A stretch of 64,000 nt of DNA, from NCBI GenBank assembly GCA_034926605.1, contig JAYFQV010000001.1, positions 124,001 through 188,000 on the forward strand, written 5' to 3'. Source of the stretch: CALXXL01 sp034926605. GTDB lineage: Bacteria > Verrucomicrobiota > Lentisphaeria > Victivallales > Victivallaceae. Below the pieces are notes generated by a model. That model was not told where the DNA came from. It did not search any database and saw nothing but the letters and a program-made list of their open reading frames with translations. A program made the translations under genes and the position numbers. Of the stretch, positions 33,001 through 41,440 are shown piece by piece. Position 1 is the stretch's first letter. Every line of letters begins with the position of its first letter.

Positions 33001-34644
33001 ATGAAAAAACTGGGAATGATTGTCTACGGGGCGGTGTTCTGCATCGCCGTACCGGTTCTGGTGGTGCTCGGCTGCCGGTCGCTCGATCCGGTAACGACGC
33101 TGACCGTGCCGCCGCTTCCGGCATGGGTCGGCTGGAGCCTGACGGGAGCCGGAGCCGCGGCGGTAATCGCCGGAATGCTGGCGCTGGCAATACGCGGAGG
33201 CGGGCTGCCGATGAACGGATTCCCGCCGATCCAGCTGGTCACCGGCGGCATATATTCCCTGCTTCCGCATCCGATATATTGCGGCGCGGTGATGCTGTGC
33301 GGCGGAATTTCGTTGATCTTCGCCAGCGCCTCGGGGCTTTACATTTTCACTCCTCTGACAGGTCTGGGATGCGCGGCGATCGTGTGGGGATTCGAACGGC
33401 CGGACCTGTTCCACCGCTTCGGCCGCTGCGGCGGGATTACCGCGTTGGGCACCCCGCCGATGAACGACGACCCCATCCGGTTCCCGCGCCGGGCGTCGTC
33501 CGGCCTGTTCCCGCTGCTCGCGGCCTGGCACTTCGTAACCACCCTGCCGCTCGCGGCCGTTCATATTGCCGTGTTCGCGCTGCTGCTATGCCAGAAGACC
33601 AACCGAACCGCCGGCGCACTGCAGCTCAAGTGGCTGGCCGCTTCGCTGCTGACCATACTTTGCGAATTGACTTTTTCAATCGAATACGCGCTGTGGTTCG
33701 CGGTCGGATTCAACCTCCTTCTGCTGCTGTTCGGCAGCAATCTGCTGATGGCGTCATACATGGCGGCGGAATGGATTTCCAACAGTTTCCGGGCCTGGCG
33801 GATGGGCCATTTTCGCATCATCAATCACTCCATATACAGTTTTCTCGCGGCCGCGGCCGGATTCTACCTTGCCGGGGCGCTGACCGGCGGCGGCAGTCTG
33901 CGGGCGCTATGCGTGGTGGTGCTGTTCTCGCTGCTCGGCGGCGCTTTCTGGGCGCAACTGATCGAAGGCTCGAACAATCTGCTGCGACCTTTCGGCTTTT
34001 ACGGAGCCGTATTCGGCGCGATACTCGGATTGCTGGCGGCAAGATGGTTCACACCGGCCGGACAGCTGTGGGTGCTGTTCGGGGCGCTGGCAACGGCGGG
34101 CCCCTGGATACAGTCGATCGGGCGGCTGAGATGCATGGTGCAGGGGTGTTGCCACGGCAAGCCGATAATGTCGCCCGGATTCCACAAATACGGTATTCGC
34201 CACGTGAATCCGTCGTCGCGGGTCTGCCGGTTCACCGACTTCTCCGGCGTGCCGGTACACGCTACCGCGTTATACTCCATAGCGCTAAACCTGGTGATCG
34301 GCTGGCTGCTGGCGGCGATGTGGATTCACCACGCCCCGGCCGGAATGCTGGTCGGGCTCTACTTTTCGCTGACCGGGTTCGCCCGGTTTGTGGAAGAGGC
34401 ATGGCGCGGCGAACCCCAGACCCGCAGGTTTCTGCGGCTTACCGAATACCAGTGGCTTTGCATCGGATTCGAGTTCATTGCGTTCGCTATCTGGGCCATG
34501 CCGTCGTCGATGATAAGTCTGCCGACACCGGTATGGCATTATTCTTACGATATCGCCGCGTTGGCCGCAGGGGCGCTTTACGCGTTCGCCATGAGCATGG
34601 ATTTCCCGGAATCCGGCAGACGGTTCTCGCGCCTGACCGGTTAG
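33001..34644 (+). CDS. Membrane protein: ICMT/PEMT-like N-terminus joined to an Lgt-like domain
   Basis: 547 aa from MKKLGMIVYGAV, which has a GGAGG site 6 nt upstream. Residues ~1-140 resemble isoprenylcysteine/phospholipid methyltransferases (GGIYSLLPHPIYCGAVML, the HP-x-Y-x-G cofactor motif). The C-terminal half resembles prolipoprotein diacylglyceryl transferase: GFYGAVFGAILGLL, IGRLRCMVQGCCHGKP, VHATALYSIALNL and FARFVEEAWRGEPQTR match Lgt landmarks, with CCHG in place of the NFxNGE form. About 14 hydrophobic segments. The substrate is unknown; a lipid- or isoprenoid-linked modification is the natural guess. Confidence 0.75.
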   Translation: MKKLGMIVYGAVFCIAVPVLVVLGCRSLDPVTTLTVPPLPAWVGWSLTGAGAAAVIAGMLALAIRGGGLPMNGFPPIQLVTGGIYSLLPHPIYCGAVMLCGGISLIFASASGLYIFTPLTGLGCAAIVWGFERPDLFHRFGRCGGITALGTPPMNDDPIRFPRRASSGLFPLLAAWHFVTTLPLAAVHIAVFALLLCQKTNRTAGALQLKWLAASLLTILCELTFSIEYALWFAVGFNLLLLLFGSNLLMASYMAAEWISNSFRAWRMGHFRIINHSIYSFLAAAAGFYLAGALTGGGSLRALCVVVLFSLLGGAFWAQLIEGSNNLLRPFGFYGAVFGAILGLLAARWFTPAGQLWVLFGALATAGPWIQSIGRLRCMVQGCCHGKPIMSPGFHKYGIRHVNPSSRVCRFTDFSGVPVHATALYSIALNLVIGWLLAAMWIHHAPAGMLVGLYFSLTGFARFVEEAWRGEPQTRRFLRLTEYQWLCIGFEFIAFAIWAMPSSMISLPTPVWHYSYDIAALAAGALYAFAMSMDFPESGRRFSRLTG

Positions 34645-34683
34645 CCGCCGATCGAAACCGCCAAAATCTCCGGTTCATGCGGC

Positions 34684-34711
34684 TTGAATTGCCGATGGTT
34701 GGTGATATATT
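34684..34711 (+). promoter_or_regulatory. Promoter of the M50 protease gene (leaderless)
   Basis: TTGAAT, 16 bp, TATATT. Only 9 bp separate the -10 from the ATG, so the message should start within a few bases of the start codon. Confidence 0.6.
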
Positions 34712-34720
34712 ACCGGTTTT

Positions 34721-35374
34721 ATGAAACTTTTTATAGGCGATGTATTCGAAAACCCGTCTTGGGGCGTGACTTGGATCGCGGTGGTGATATTTTCAATCTG
34801 CTGCCACGAGTATGCTCACGCGCTGGTGGCCAAGCTGTGCGGAGACAATACCGCAGCGAACAGCGGTCATCTCACTCTTAATCCGCTCAAGCAGATGGGC
34901 GTTTTTTCACTGGCTATGCTGCTTTTTATCGGAATCGCGTGGGGCATGGTGCCGGTTAATCCGGCGAATATGCGGGGCCGCTGGGGCCGGCTGTGGGTAT
35001 CGCTGGCGGGAATCGGAGCCAATATCGTGCTGTTCGCGATATGCCTTATCGCCACCGCCGTTGCCGACCTGACACACGCCCCGATGCTCGTGACCCAGCT
35101 GTTTTATATCGGCACACTGCTGAACCTCATCCTCGCCGGATTCAACCTTATTCCGGTGCCGCCGCTGGACGGGTTTACCGCTTTCCGGGAAATATTTCCT
35201 GAAATGAAAAAACTGGATGCGTCCGAATTCGGGCGCGGATTGTCTGTGCTTCTGTTCATGCTGGTGTTCGCCTATGGCGGCAGACTTTTTTCGGCCGCCA
35301 GAGATGTGGTGGTGGAAAACTCGCTGATCTTTGTGGAGAAGATTCTGCTATGGACGAAACTGTTTGGAGCGTAA
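34721..35374 (+). CDS. Site-2 protease family (M50) membrane metalloprotease
   Basis: Intramembrane zinc protease; 217 aa with about six hydrophobic segments. The zinc motif HEYAH (HExxH) lies in the first helix region within ICCHEYAHALVAKL, and the third ligand lies in NLIPVPPLDG. This is the short rhomboid-like YwhC/Rip3-type branch without PDZ domain. No ribosome site precedes the ATG, fitting a leaderless message. Overlaps xseA by 25 nt. Substrates unknown. Confidence 0.88.
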   Translation: MKLFIGDVFENPSWGVTWIAVVIFSICCHEYAHALVAKLCGDNTAANSGHLTLNPLKQMGVFSLAMLLFIGIAWGMVPVNPANMRGRWGRLWVSLAGIGANIVLFAICLIATAVADLTHAPMLVTQLFYIGTLLNLILAGFNLIPVPPLDGFTAFREIFPEMKKLDASEFGRGLSVLLFMLVFAYGGRLFSAARDVVVENSLIFVEKILLWTKLFGA

Positions 35375-36555
35375 CCGAAGTCAATGCGGCGGTACGCGAC
35401 ATCATCGAAAACTCATTGACCCCGTTCTGGATGGCCGGCGAGATCGGCACCATCAATGTCTATGAACGTTCAGGTCACGTCTATCTTACCTTGAAGGACG
35501 AGTCCTGCCAGATCCGCGCCACCTGGTTCGGCGGGGCGAAGGAATCAGCTCAGCTGGAATTGAAACTGGGCGACCGGGTGGAAGCGTTCGGCAAACTCAC
35601 GGTCTATCCGGTACGCGGCGAATACCAATTCAACATCCGCTCGCTGCGCCCAGCCGGCCGCGGCGGGCTGCTCGCCGAATTCGAACGAATCAAACGCAAA
35701 CTCGAAGCCGAAGGTGTTTTTGCCCCCGAACGCAAGAAACCACTGCCGAAATTCCCCCGCCGGGTCGGTCTGATCACCGCTCCGGAAGGCGCGGCGGTGC
35801 GCGACTTCATCCGCCTCTCTCTCGAAAGCTGCCCGTCTGCCCATATCCGGGTCAAACCGGCCGCGATGCAGGGAGCCAACGCGGTGCGCGAAATCTGTGC
35901 CGCAATCGACTTCTTCAACCGGCGACGGGCGGCGGACGTTATCGTGATCTGCCGCGGCGGCGGCAGCATTGAAGACCTGTGGCCGTTCAACGACGAGATA
36001 CTGGCACGCAAGGTGGCCGCCAGCACCGTTCCGGTGGTTTCGGCCATCGGTCATGAAATAGATTTCACTATATGCGACTTCGCTGCCGACTTCCGGGCTC
36101 CAACCCCCAGCGCCGCTGCCTCGGCGGTATTCGGCGCTTACGGTGAAGTCGCCGAGCGCCTGACTCGCACCGAACGCGATATTCAAACGTTTGTTGCCAC
36201 CCGCTTGGAATTTTTGCGAAATCGGCTGACCCGCGCCGAAAACCATTACGCACTGCGTGAACCGCGCCATCTGGTCGAACTGCGCTCACAGCAGCTCGAC
36301 GAGCTTGAACGCCGTGCAGAAACCATTGTCATGAACTCCGGACGCCTGTTGCGCGGGCGGCTCGACGCCGCCGCCGGGCGGCTGAACGCACTGAGCCCGC
36401 GCCGGGTACTTGAGCGCGGGTTTGCAATGGTTACCTCCGAAGACGGCAGGCACCTGATAACCAGCGCCCAACCGGAACTGCTGGGGAAACGTGTAAAAAT
36501 TGATCTGGCATCAGGTTCAGTCGGCGGTATAATTTCAAATATAATTGAGAATTAG
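35350..36555 (+). CDS. xseA: Exodeoxyribonuclease VII large subunit
   Basis: Catalytic subunit of the single-strand DNA exonuclease ExoVII. 401 aa. N-terminal OB domain (TEVNAAVRDIIENSL, FWMAGEIGTINVYERSGHVY), the catalytic core (VGLITAPEGAAVRDFI, VIVICRGGGSIEDLWPFND, SAIGHEIDFTICDFAADFRAPTPSAAA in parts), a coiled-coil region and the C-terminal SPRRVLERGFAMV. The small subunit xseB is not next to it in this window. Confidence 0.95.
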   Translation: MDETVWSVTEVNAAVRDIIENSLTPFWMAGEIGTINVYERSGHVYLTLKDESCQIRATWFGGAKESAQLELKLGDRVEAFGKLTVYPVRGEYQFNIRSLRPAGRGGLLAEFERIKRKLEAEGVFAPERKKPLPKFPRRVGLITAPEGAAVRDFIRLSLESCPSAHIRVKPAAMQGANAVREICAAIDFFNRRRAADVIVICRGGGSIEDLWPFNDEILARKVAASTVPVVSAIGHEIDFTICDFAADFRAPTPSAAASAVFGAYGEVAERLTRTERDIQTFVATRLEFLRNRLTRAENHYALREPRHLVELRSQQLDELERRAETIVMNSGRLLRGRLDAAAGRLNALSPRRVLERGFAMVTSEDGRHLITSAQPELLGKRVKIDLASGSVGGIISNIIEN

Positions 36556-36567
36556 TCGCTTAAATCG

Positions 36568-36596
36568 TTGAACAATCGCAAGCGGCGTGTTATATT
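36568..36596 (+). promoter_or_regulatory. Promoter of the HTH regulator-uppP-proC gene run
   Basis: TTGAAC, 17 bp, TATATT, about 60 bp before the HTH gene. Confidence 0.6.
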
Positions 36597-36655
36597 AAGT
36601 TAAAGCTTCAAGTATACGGTCGTAAATGTAAAGATAAACCAAGGAGCGAAAAAAA

Positions 36656-37615
36656 ATGCCGATAAATCCCCTGCGCCTTGAATTGGCCAATGTGTTGCGC
36701 CACGAGTTGATGCGCAACCGGGTCAAGCAAAATGCGCTGGCCGAATATCTCTCGGTCACACCGTCGGCGATCTCCCAGCTTTTGCAGGGAAAGATCACTC
36801 CGAGTCTGGTGCAGCTAAACCGCATCTGCGAACTGCTGCATCTGGACCGCCATCGCACTTTCGAGTTGCGCTGCCTGCTTTCGAAGATCCGTTGCGGCGG
36901 CGATGCCGTACAGTCTCCGCTGGGCGAACTTCTTGCCCGCTACCGCCGCGAAAAGGGGCTGACCGTTGATGCCCTCGCCGCCGCCAGCAATCTGCCGGCG
37001 GCCAATATCCAGATGATCGAGTCCACCCCCAATTCGATGCCTGACGTGGCCGACCTTCGCAAACTGTCCACCACCATCGGCTGCCCAGAAGAGGAAATCT
37101 TCGCCGCCGCCGGATTGAGCTGGCGCGTACAAACTCACGATGCCGAACCTATCCGCGACCTCGGCGGACTCTGTCTGCGCGAACCGTCGGCCGCCTACGA
37201 ACCCGGCCCGGCCACCGGCGTGATCGCCACCTCGATGAAATACCGCGAATTCTGGAAACGGCTCAACGCTTTCGGCGGAGACCTTTACGCCAATAAGGTG
37301 GCGGAAGCCGCCCGCATCCCCACCGACCGTCCGCTGGAGCTGGTGGCCGACGGCCGCGAGCTCGATCTCGCCGGATGCTCCGCTTGGAAGCTTACGGTCA
37401 AAAGTCTTAGCACTCTCTGTGCGGGTGAACTTGCGCTGGTGCGTTTCCGCAAAACCCGCAAGGTCGCGCTGCTGGTGCTGGACAACTCGCGCACCACGCT
37501 GGTGGGCCGCAAGCTGTTCCGAAAATCGAACAAGGCGCTGCAGTTATCCGAGGAAACCTTCGACGTGATAATCCCGGTGGAATCGATCGACTTCATCCCG
37601 CACGGCAGAGTATAA
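36656..37615 (+). CDS. XRE-type helix-turn-helix protein with two DNA-binding segments
   Basis: 319 aa. Residues ~8-60 form an XRE-like HTH (NALAEYLSVTPSAISQLLQG). Residues ~90-145 look like a second one (LLARYRREKGLTVDALAAASNLP). The remaining ~160 residues contain beta-rich text ending in VIIPVESIDFIPHGRV, similar in layout to the ligand or peptidase-like domain of S24-type regulators, but no catalytic Ser-Lys pair is evident. AAGGAG ribosome site. Target genes unknown; it heads a run with uppP and proC. Confidence 0.75.
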   Translation: MPINPLRLELANVLRHELMRNRVKQNALAEYLSVTPSAISQLLQGKITPSLVQLNRICELLHLDRHRTFELRCLLSKIRCGGDAVQSPLGELLARYRREKGLTVDALAAASNLPAANIQMIESTPNSMPDVADLRKLSTTIGCPEEEIFAAAGLSWRVQTHDAEPIRDLGGLCLREPSAAYEPGPATGVIATSMKYREFWKRLNAFGGDLYANKVAEAARIPTDRPLELVADGRELDLAGCSAWKLTVKSLSTLCAGELALVRFRKTRKVALLVLDNSRTTLVGRKLFRKSNKALQLSEETFDVIIPVESIDFIPHGRV

Positions 37616-37616
37616 A

Positions 37617-37937
37617 ATGGCCGGAAAACCGGGAAAATCTCTGAGCTTCGGCCAGATCGTCGGCATTTTGCTGACGTTTCTGGTACTGTTGTTCGTTGCC
37701 GGCTACTTCATTGTGGCCCCAATTCTGCGCAGGCAGGGGATAGACCCGGCGAAAGGCATGGATACGGTGCGCGATATTGCATCCGAAAAACTCTCGGCCG
37801 CTGGCGACGCGCTGCATGCGGCCGCGAATAAAGTCAACGATTCGGCCGTTCAGGCCAAAGACGAAGCGCAGGAGGCGATCCCGGACGAATCCGATTTTTC
37901 CGGCGCCAATGCCGAAGCCGAATTTTCTAAGGAATAA
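37617..37937 (+). CDS. Small single-pass membrane protein (106 aa)
   Basis: Not recognised. One strong membrane helix (IVGILLTFLVLLFVAGYFIV, residues ~14-33) is followed by a ~70-residue acidic, Ala-rich helical tail (EKLSAAGDALHAAANKVND). It begins one base after the HTH gene stop and is followed by uppP after 9 nt. Probably anchored in the inner membrane with a soluble helical domain. Confidence 0.7.
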   Translation: MAGKPGKSLSFGQIVGILLTFLVLLFVAGYFIVAPILRRQGIDPAKGMDTVRDIASEKLSAAGDALHAAANKVNDSAVQAKDEAQEAIPDESDFSGANAEAEFSKE

Positions 37938-37946
37938 TCAAGCAAC

Positions 37947-38756
37947 ATGGATTTCATTGAGCTCATCAAAGTCGGGATTCTCGCGGCATTTCAAGGTGTG
38001 GCGGAATTTCTGCCGATCTCCAGTTCCGGCCATCTGCAGGTATTGGGCTTTCTGCTGAAGACCGATCCCGAAAAAAACCTGTTCCTCGGCGTGCTGCTGC
38101 ATGGCGGAACCCTGTTGGCAATTCTGGTCTTTTATTTTCATCAAATATGGAAGATACTGGCAAAGAAACAATTTAATCTGATGCTGGCGGTGATTGTCGG
38201 ATCAATTCCCGCCGGAATAGTGGGTGTTGCAATCAAGAAATCCGGAATCGAGGATGCGATATTCGGTTCGTTGTGGGTTCCGGCCATCGGGTTCGCCGTG
38301 ACCGCGCTTTTGCTGTTCTTCGCTATGAAGAGCAAAACCGATGATTCCGAGGCCACCGCGGTGGAAAGAATCTCACTGAAACAGGCCGTCGTCATCGGGC
38401 TGGCCCAGGCGGTGGCGATCACCCCCGGAATTTCGCGCTCCGGTTCCACCATCGCGGCCGGACTGCGCGTAAAATTGAAGAAGGCGGACTGCGCCGAATT
38501 CTCATTTCTGCTGGCAATCCCGGCGATAGCCGGCGCGATACTGCTGGAAACACTTGAGGTTCTCAAGCAGAGGGTTCCGGTTTCCGCCGCCGAAATGGGT
38601 GTTTGGGCGGTCGGGTTCGTGATTTCGGCCGTGGTCGGCTACTTCTCGCTTAAACTCCTGCTCGGGATGCTCAAGCGCGGCAAACTCAACTATTTCGCGT
38701 GGTATCTGGTGTTTGCCAGTATCGCCACGTTCGGAATCGTACTTTTTACGAGGTGA
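37947..38756 (+). CDS. uppP: Undecaprenyl-diphosphatase (BacA family)
   Basis: Integral membrane phosphatase recycling undecaprenyl pyrophosphate to the monophosphate carrier for cell-wall and polysaccharide synthesis. 269 aa, eight predicted helices. FQGVAEFLPISSSGHLQV (E-x-x-x-E/PISSSGH motif) and ITPGISRSGSTIAAGL (PGxSRSGxT) are the two catalytic blocks. Confidence 0.97.
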   Translation: MDFIELIKVGILAAFQGVAEFLPISSSGHLQVLGFLLKTDPEKNLFLGVLLHGGTLLAILVFYFHQIWKILAKKQFNLMLAVIVGSIPAGIVGVAIKKSGIEDAIFGSLWVPAIGFAVTALLLFFAMKSKTDDSEATAVERISLKQAVVIGLAQAVAITPGISRSGSTIAAGLRVKLKKADCAEFSFLLAIPAIAGAILLETLEVLKQRVPVSAAEMGVWAVGFVISAVVGYFSLKLLLGMLKRGKLNYFAWYLVFASIATFGIVLFTR

Positions 38757-38761
38757 CTAAG

Positions 38762-39568
38762 ATGAGCGAAAAGATTTTCTTTCTGGGTGCCGGTAAAATG
38801 GCGACCGCCATCGCCGGAGCGCTGGTGAAGCTGGATCCGGCAAACAAGGCTACCATAACCGCATTCGACCCCAACCGCACCGCCGCCGAGCATTTTGCCG
38901 AAGCCACCGGCGCCAGAGCCGAATCCTCCGGCGCGGCCGAACTGGCCGCGGCGGCCGACACCGTGCTGGTGGCGGTGAAACCGCAGCATCTGCGCTCGGC
39001 GGCAGAGCCGCTCGCCGCAGTGCTGGCGGACAAACTGGTAATCTCGATCGTGGCCGGAGTTGAACTTGCCCAGCTTGCCGCGCTTACCGGAGCGCGTAAG
39101 CTGGTAAGAGTGATGCCGAACACCCCGGCGCTGGTCGGCGAAGGCATGAGCTGCTTTGCAACCTCCGGCGGGCTTTCGAGCGAAGAACTGGCCAGAGTGG
39201 AACGCATTCTGGAAGCGGCCGGCAAAGCCGCCCCGGTCGACGAAAAACTGCTTAACGCGGTGACCGGCCTCTCCGGCAGCGGCCCCGCCTATGTGTTCGA
39301 ATTCATCATGGCGCTGGCCGATGGCGGGGTGCGGGAAGGTCTGCCGCGCGATCTGGCGATCAAGCTGGCGATCCAAACCGTTCTCGGTTCGGCCAAACTG
39401 GCGGCCGAAGCCAACCTCCACCCCGCGCAATTGCGCGATCAGGTGATCTCCCCCGGCGGCACCACCGCCGCCGGAGTGGCCGAACTCGAACGTCACGGCT
39501 TCCGCTTTGCGGTACAGGAGGCGGTGGTGGCCGCCGCACGCCGTTCCGCCGAACTGGGGAAAAAGTGA
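38762..39568 (+). CDS. proC: Pyrroline-5-carboxylate reductase
   Basis: Last step of proline synthesis, NAD(P)H-dependent. 268 aa started at MSEKIFFLGAGKMATA (the earlier frame overlaps uppP). N-terminal glycine loop GAGKMATAIAGAL, VLVAVKPQHLR, RVMPNTPALVGEGM, and the C-terminal GLSGSGPAYVFEFI/SPGGTTAAGVAELE blocks are all present. proB lies 18 kb away in this window. Confidence 0.96.
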   Translation: MSEKIFFLGAGKMATAIAGALVKLDPANKATITAFDPNRTAAEHFAEATGARAESSGAAELAAAADTVLVAVKPQHLRSAAEPLAAVLADKLVISIVAGVELAQLAALTGARKLVRVMPNTPALVGEGMSCFATSGGLSSEELARVERILEAAGKAAPVDEKLLNAVTGLSGSGPAYVFEFIMALADGGVREGLPRDLAIKLAIQTVLGSAKLAAEANLHPAQLRDQVISPGGTTAAGVAELERHGFRFAVQEAVVAAARRSAELGKK

Positions 39569-39569
39569 T

Positions 39570-40334
39570 ATGACCGACCTCGCCGGCAGTCTCTCGGTAA
39601 TCATCCCCGTCTACAACGAGGAATCGACCATCGAAAAGGTGGTGCGGCGCGTGCTTGCACGGCCTGAAGTAGGCGAAGCGGTAATCGTAAACGACGCCAG
39701 CACCGATGCCAGTTGGGAAAAGCTTCAGGTCTTCGTCGGCGAGCCTCGGGTAAAACTGTTTGCGCAACCTAAAAATTGCGGCAAGGGCGCGGCGCTGATC
39801 CGCGGTTTTGCCGAAGCCACGCGCCCGTTTGTGGTGGTGCAAGACGCCGATTTCGAATATTCGCCTTCGGAATATCCCCACCTGATCGAACCGCTGGCCG
39901 ACGGGCGGGCCGACGTCGTTTACGGCTCCCGCTTCATGGGAACCCCCGGCATGGTCCGCTACTTCGGGCACGAGATGGGCAATAAGTTCCTGACATTTTG
40001 GAGCAACGTATTTTCCGACATCCACCTTTCAGATATGGAAACATGCTACAAGGCCTTCCGCCGCGAAGTGGTGCAAAACCTTAATCTTGAAAGTCGCCGC
40101 TTCGGAATAGAAGTAGAGCTGACCGCCAAGCTGGCGGCCGCCCGCTGCCTGCGCATCTGGCAGACCCCGATATCCTACCGCCCGCGCCGTTACAGCGAGG
40201 GCAAGAAGATAACCTGGAAGGATGGCGTTGCCGCCTTGTGGCACATCTTCAAGTTCAACTGTCTGGCGGCGAAAAGCAAATTTTACCGGCGGCCCTGGAG
40301 CGAAATTCTGCCGCCGGAGCCGGAGGAAGAATAA
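39570..40334 (+). CDS. Family 2 glycosyltransferase (dolichyl-phosphate-mannose/glucose synthase-like)
   Basis: GT-A fold transferase using a nucleotide sugar, probably onto a polyprenyl phosphate. 254 aa. SVIIPVYNEESTIEKVV, VNDASTD, QPKNCGKGAALIRGF and VQDADFEYSPSEYP (DxD-type) and GSRFMG are conserved; ETCYKAFRREV is typical of the DPM1/GtrB side. No C-terminal membrane segments, so it is of the soluble type. It follows proC by one base. Confidence 0.92.
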   Translation: MTDLAGSLSVIIPVYNEESTIEKVVRRVLARPEVGEAVIVNDASTDASWEKLQVFVGEPRVKLFAQPKNCGKGAALIRGFAEATRPFVVVQDADFEYSPSEYPHLIEPLADGRADVVYGSRFMGTPGMVRYFGHEMGNKFLTFWSNVFSDIHLSDMETCYKAFRREVVQNLNLESRRFGIEVELTAKLAAARCLRIWQTPISYRPRRYSEGKKITWKDGVAALWHIFKFNCLAAKSKFYRRPWSEILPPEPEEE

Positions 40335-40336
40335 CC

Positions 40337-41440
40337 ATGACCGGGTGGATACTGTTTGCACTGGCAATGACGGCGGTAGTCGCCCTCGCTGCAATGTTGT
40401 TTGTACAGTACCGCCGCTTCACGGCCGTCATATCATCGCTGAACACCGACTTCGAGCACAAGCGCACCGAATTCGGCATCAAAACCCGTAACCTCGAAGC
40501 CGAAACCGAGCATATGAAGGCCGAGCGGGAAACCCTGATAAAAAAAGAAGATGAGCTGACCAAACAGAATTTTGCAATGGCCGAGGCCAATCTGACCATT
40601 CTTGAACAGAAGGAAACACTGTCCGAACAGGCAAAAAAACTCGAACACCAGACTTTCGCGATGGCCGAGGCGAATCTGACCATGCTCGAGCTGAAAGAGA
40701 AACTGACAGCGCAGACCGAAGAACTTCAACAGCAGAAGTTCGCGATGGCCGATGCCAACCTCCAACTGATCGAACTCAACGAGAAGCTAGAATCCGAAAA
40801 GGAAAAATCCGCGCAGTTGCTGCGTAATATTCTGCCGGAAAGAGTCATCGTCGAACTGGGCGAAAAGGGTTCCAGCGAACCGGAGCTGTTCGAAAACGTC
40901 ACGGTGTTTTTCTCCGATATCGTCGGATTCACCACCATTTCCGGCGGCCTCGCCCCGGCGGTGCTGATAGCCGAGTTGAATGACATATTCACCGAATTCG
41001 ACCATATTTTCGTTCGCAATCATTGTGAACGCATCAAAACCATCGGCGATGCCTATCTGAGTGTTTCCGGTATGCCCGCGCCGGACGAAAACCATTTCGC
41101 GAACATTCTGCGCTCGGCACTCGAAGCGCGCAGCTACCTTGAAAAACGCAACGCCTCCCGCGACCGGCAGTGGCGCATGCGAATGGGCATCCACTCCGGG
41201 CCGGTGGTCGGCGGCATCGTGGGCGTAGAAAAATATATCTATGACGTTTTCGGCGACACTATCAACACCGCCGCCAGAATGGAGCAGCATTCCGATAGCA
41301 TGCAAATCAACGTTTCCGAGGAGACTTACATGCTTGCAAAGTCCCGATTTGACTTCGCTCCGCGCGAACCGCAGGAAGTGAAAGGCAAGGGAGTGCTCAA
41401 AATGTATTTCCTTATCGGGGAGAAAGCGCCCTCAGCGTAA
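40337..41440 (+). CDS. Class III adenylate/guanylate cyclase with membrane anchor and 28-residue coiled-coil repeats
   Basis: 367 aa started at MTGWILFALAM. Residues ~2-25 are a membrane helix. Residues ~60-165 hold three near-identical 28-residue repeats beginning FAMAEANLT/FAMADANLQ, exactly four heptads each, forming a long coiled coil. The cyclase domain follows: metal-binding FSDIVGFTTIS, KTIGDAYLSVSGMP, and RMGIHSGPVVGGIVG with YDVFGDTINTAARME. The catalytic Asp, Asn and Arg positions appear intact. No input domain other than the coil, so a partner protein probably controls it. Its end overlaps the convergent gene by 29 nt. Confidence 0.92.
   Translation: MTGWILFALAMTAVVALAAMLFVQYRRFTAVISSLNTDFEHKRTEFGIKTRNLEAETEHMKAERETLIKKEDELTKQNFAMAEANLTILEQKETLSEQAKKLEHQTFAMAEANLTMLELKEKLTAQTEELQQQKFAMADANLQLIELNEKLESEKEKSAQLLRNILPERVIVELGEKGSSEPELFENVTVFFSDIVGFTTISGGLAPAVLIAELNDIFTEFDHIFVRNHCERIKTIGDAYLSVSGMPAPDENHFANILRSALEARSYLEKRNASRDRQWRMRMGIHSGPVVGGIVGVEKYIYDVFGDTINTAARMEQHSDSMQINVSEETYMLAKSRFDFAPREPQEVKGKGVLKMYFLIGEKAPSA

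Noticed and set aside
33123..34724. 533-codon frame overlapping the ICMT/Lgt-like gene
   Set aside because: Arg/Ala-rich shadow in another frame; the chosen frame has membrane helices, motifs and a ribosome site.
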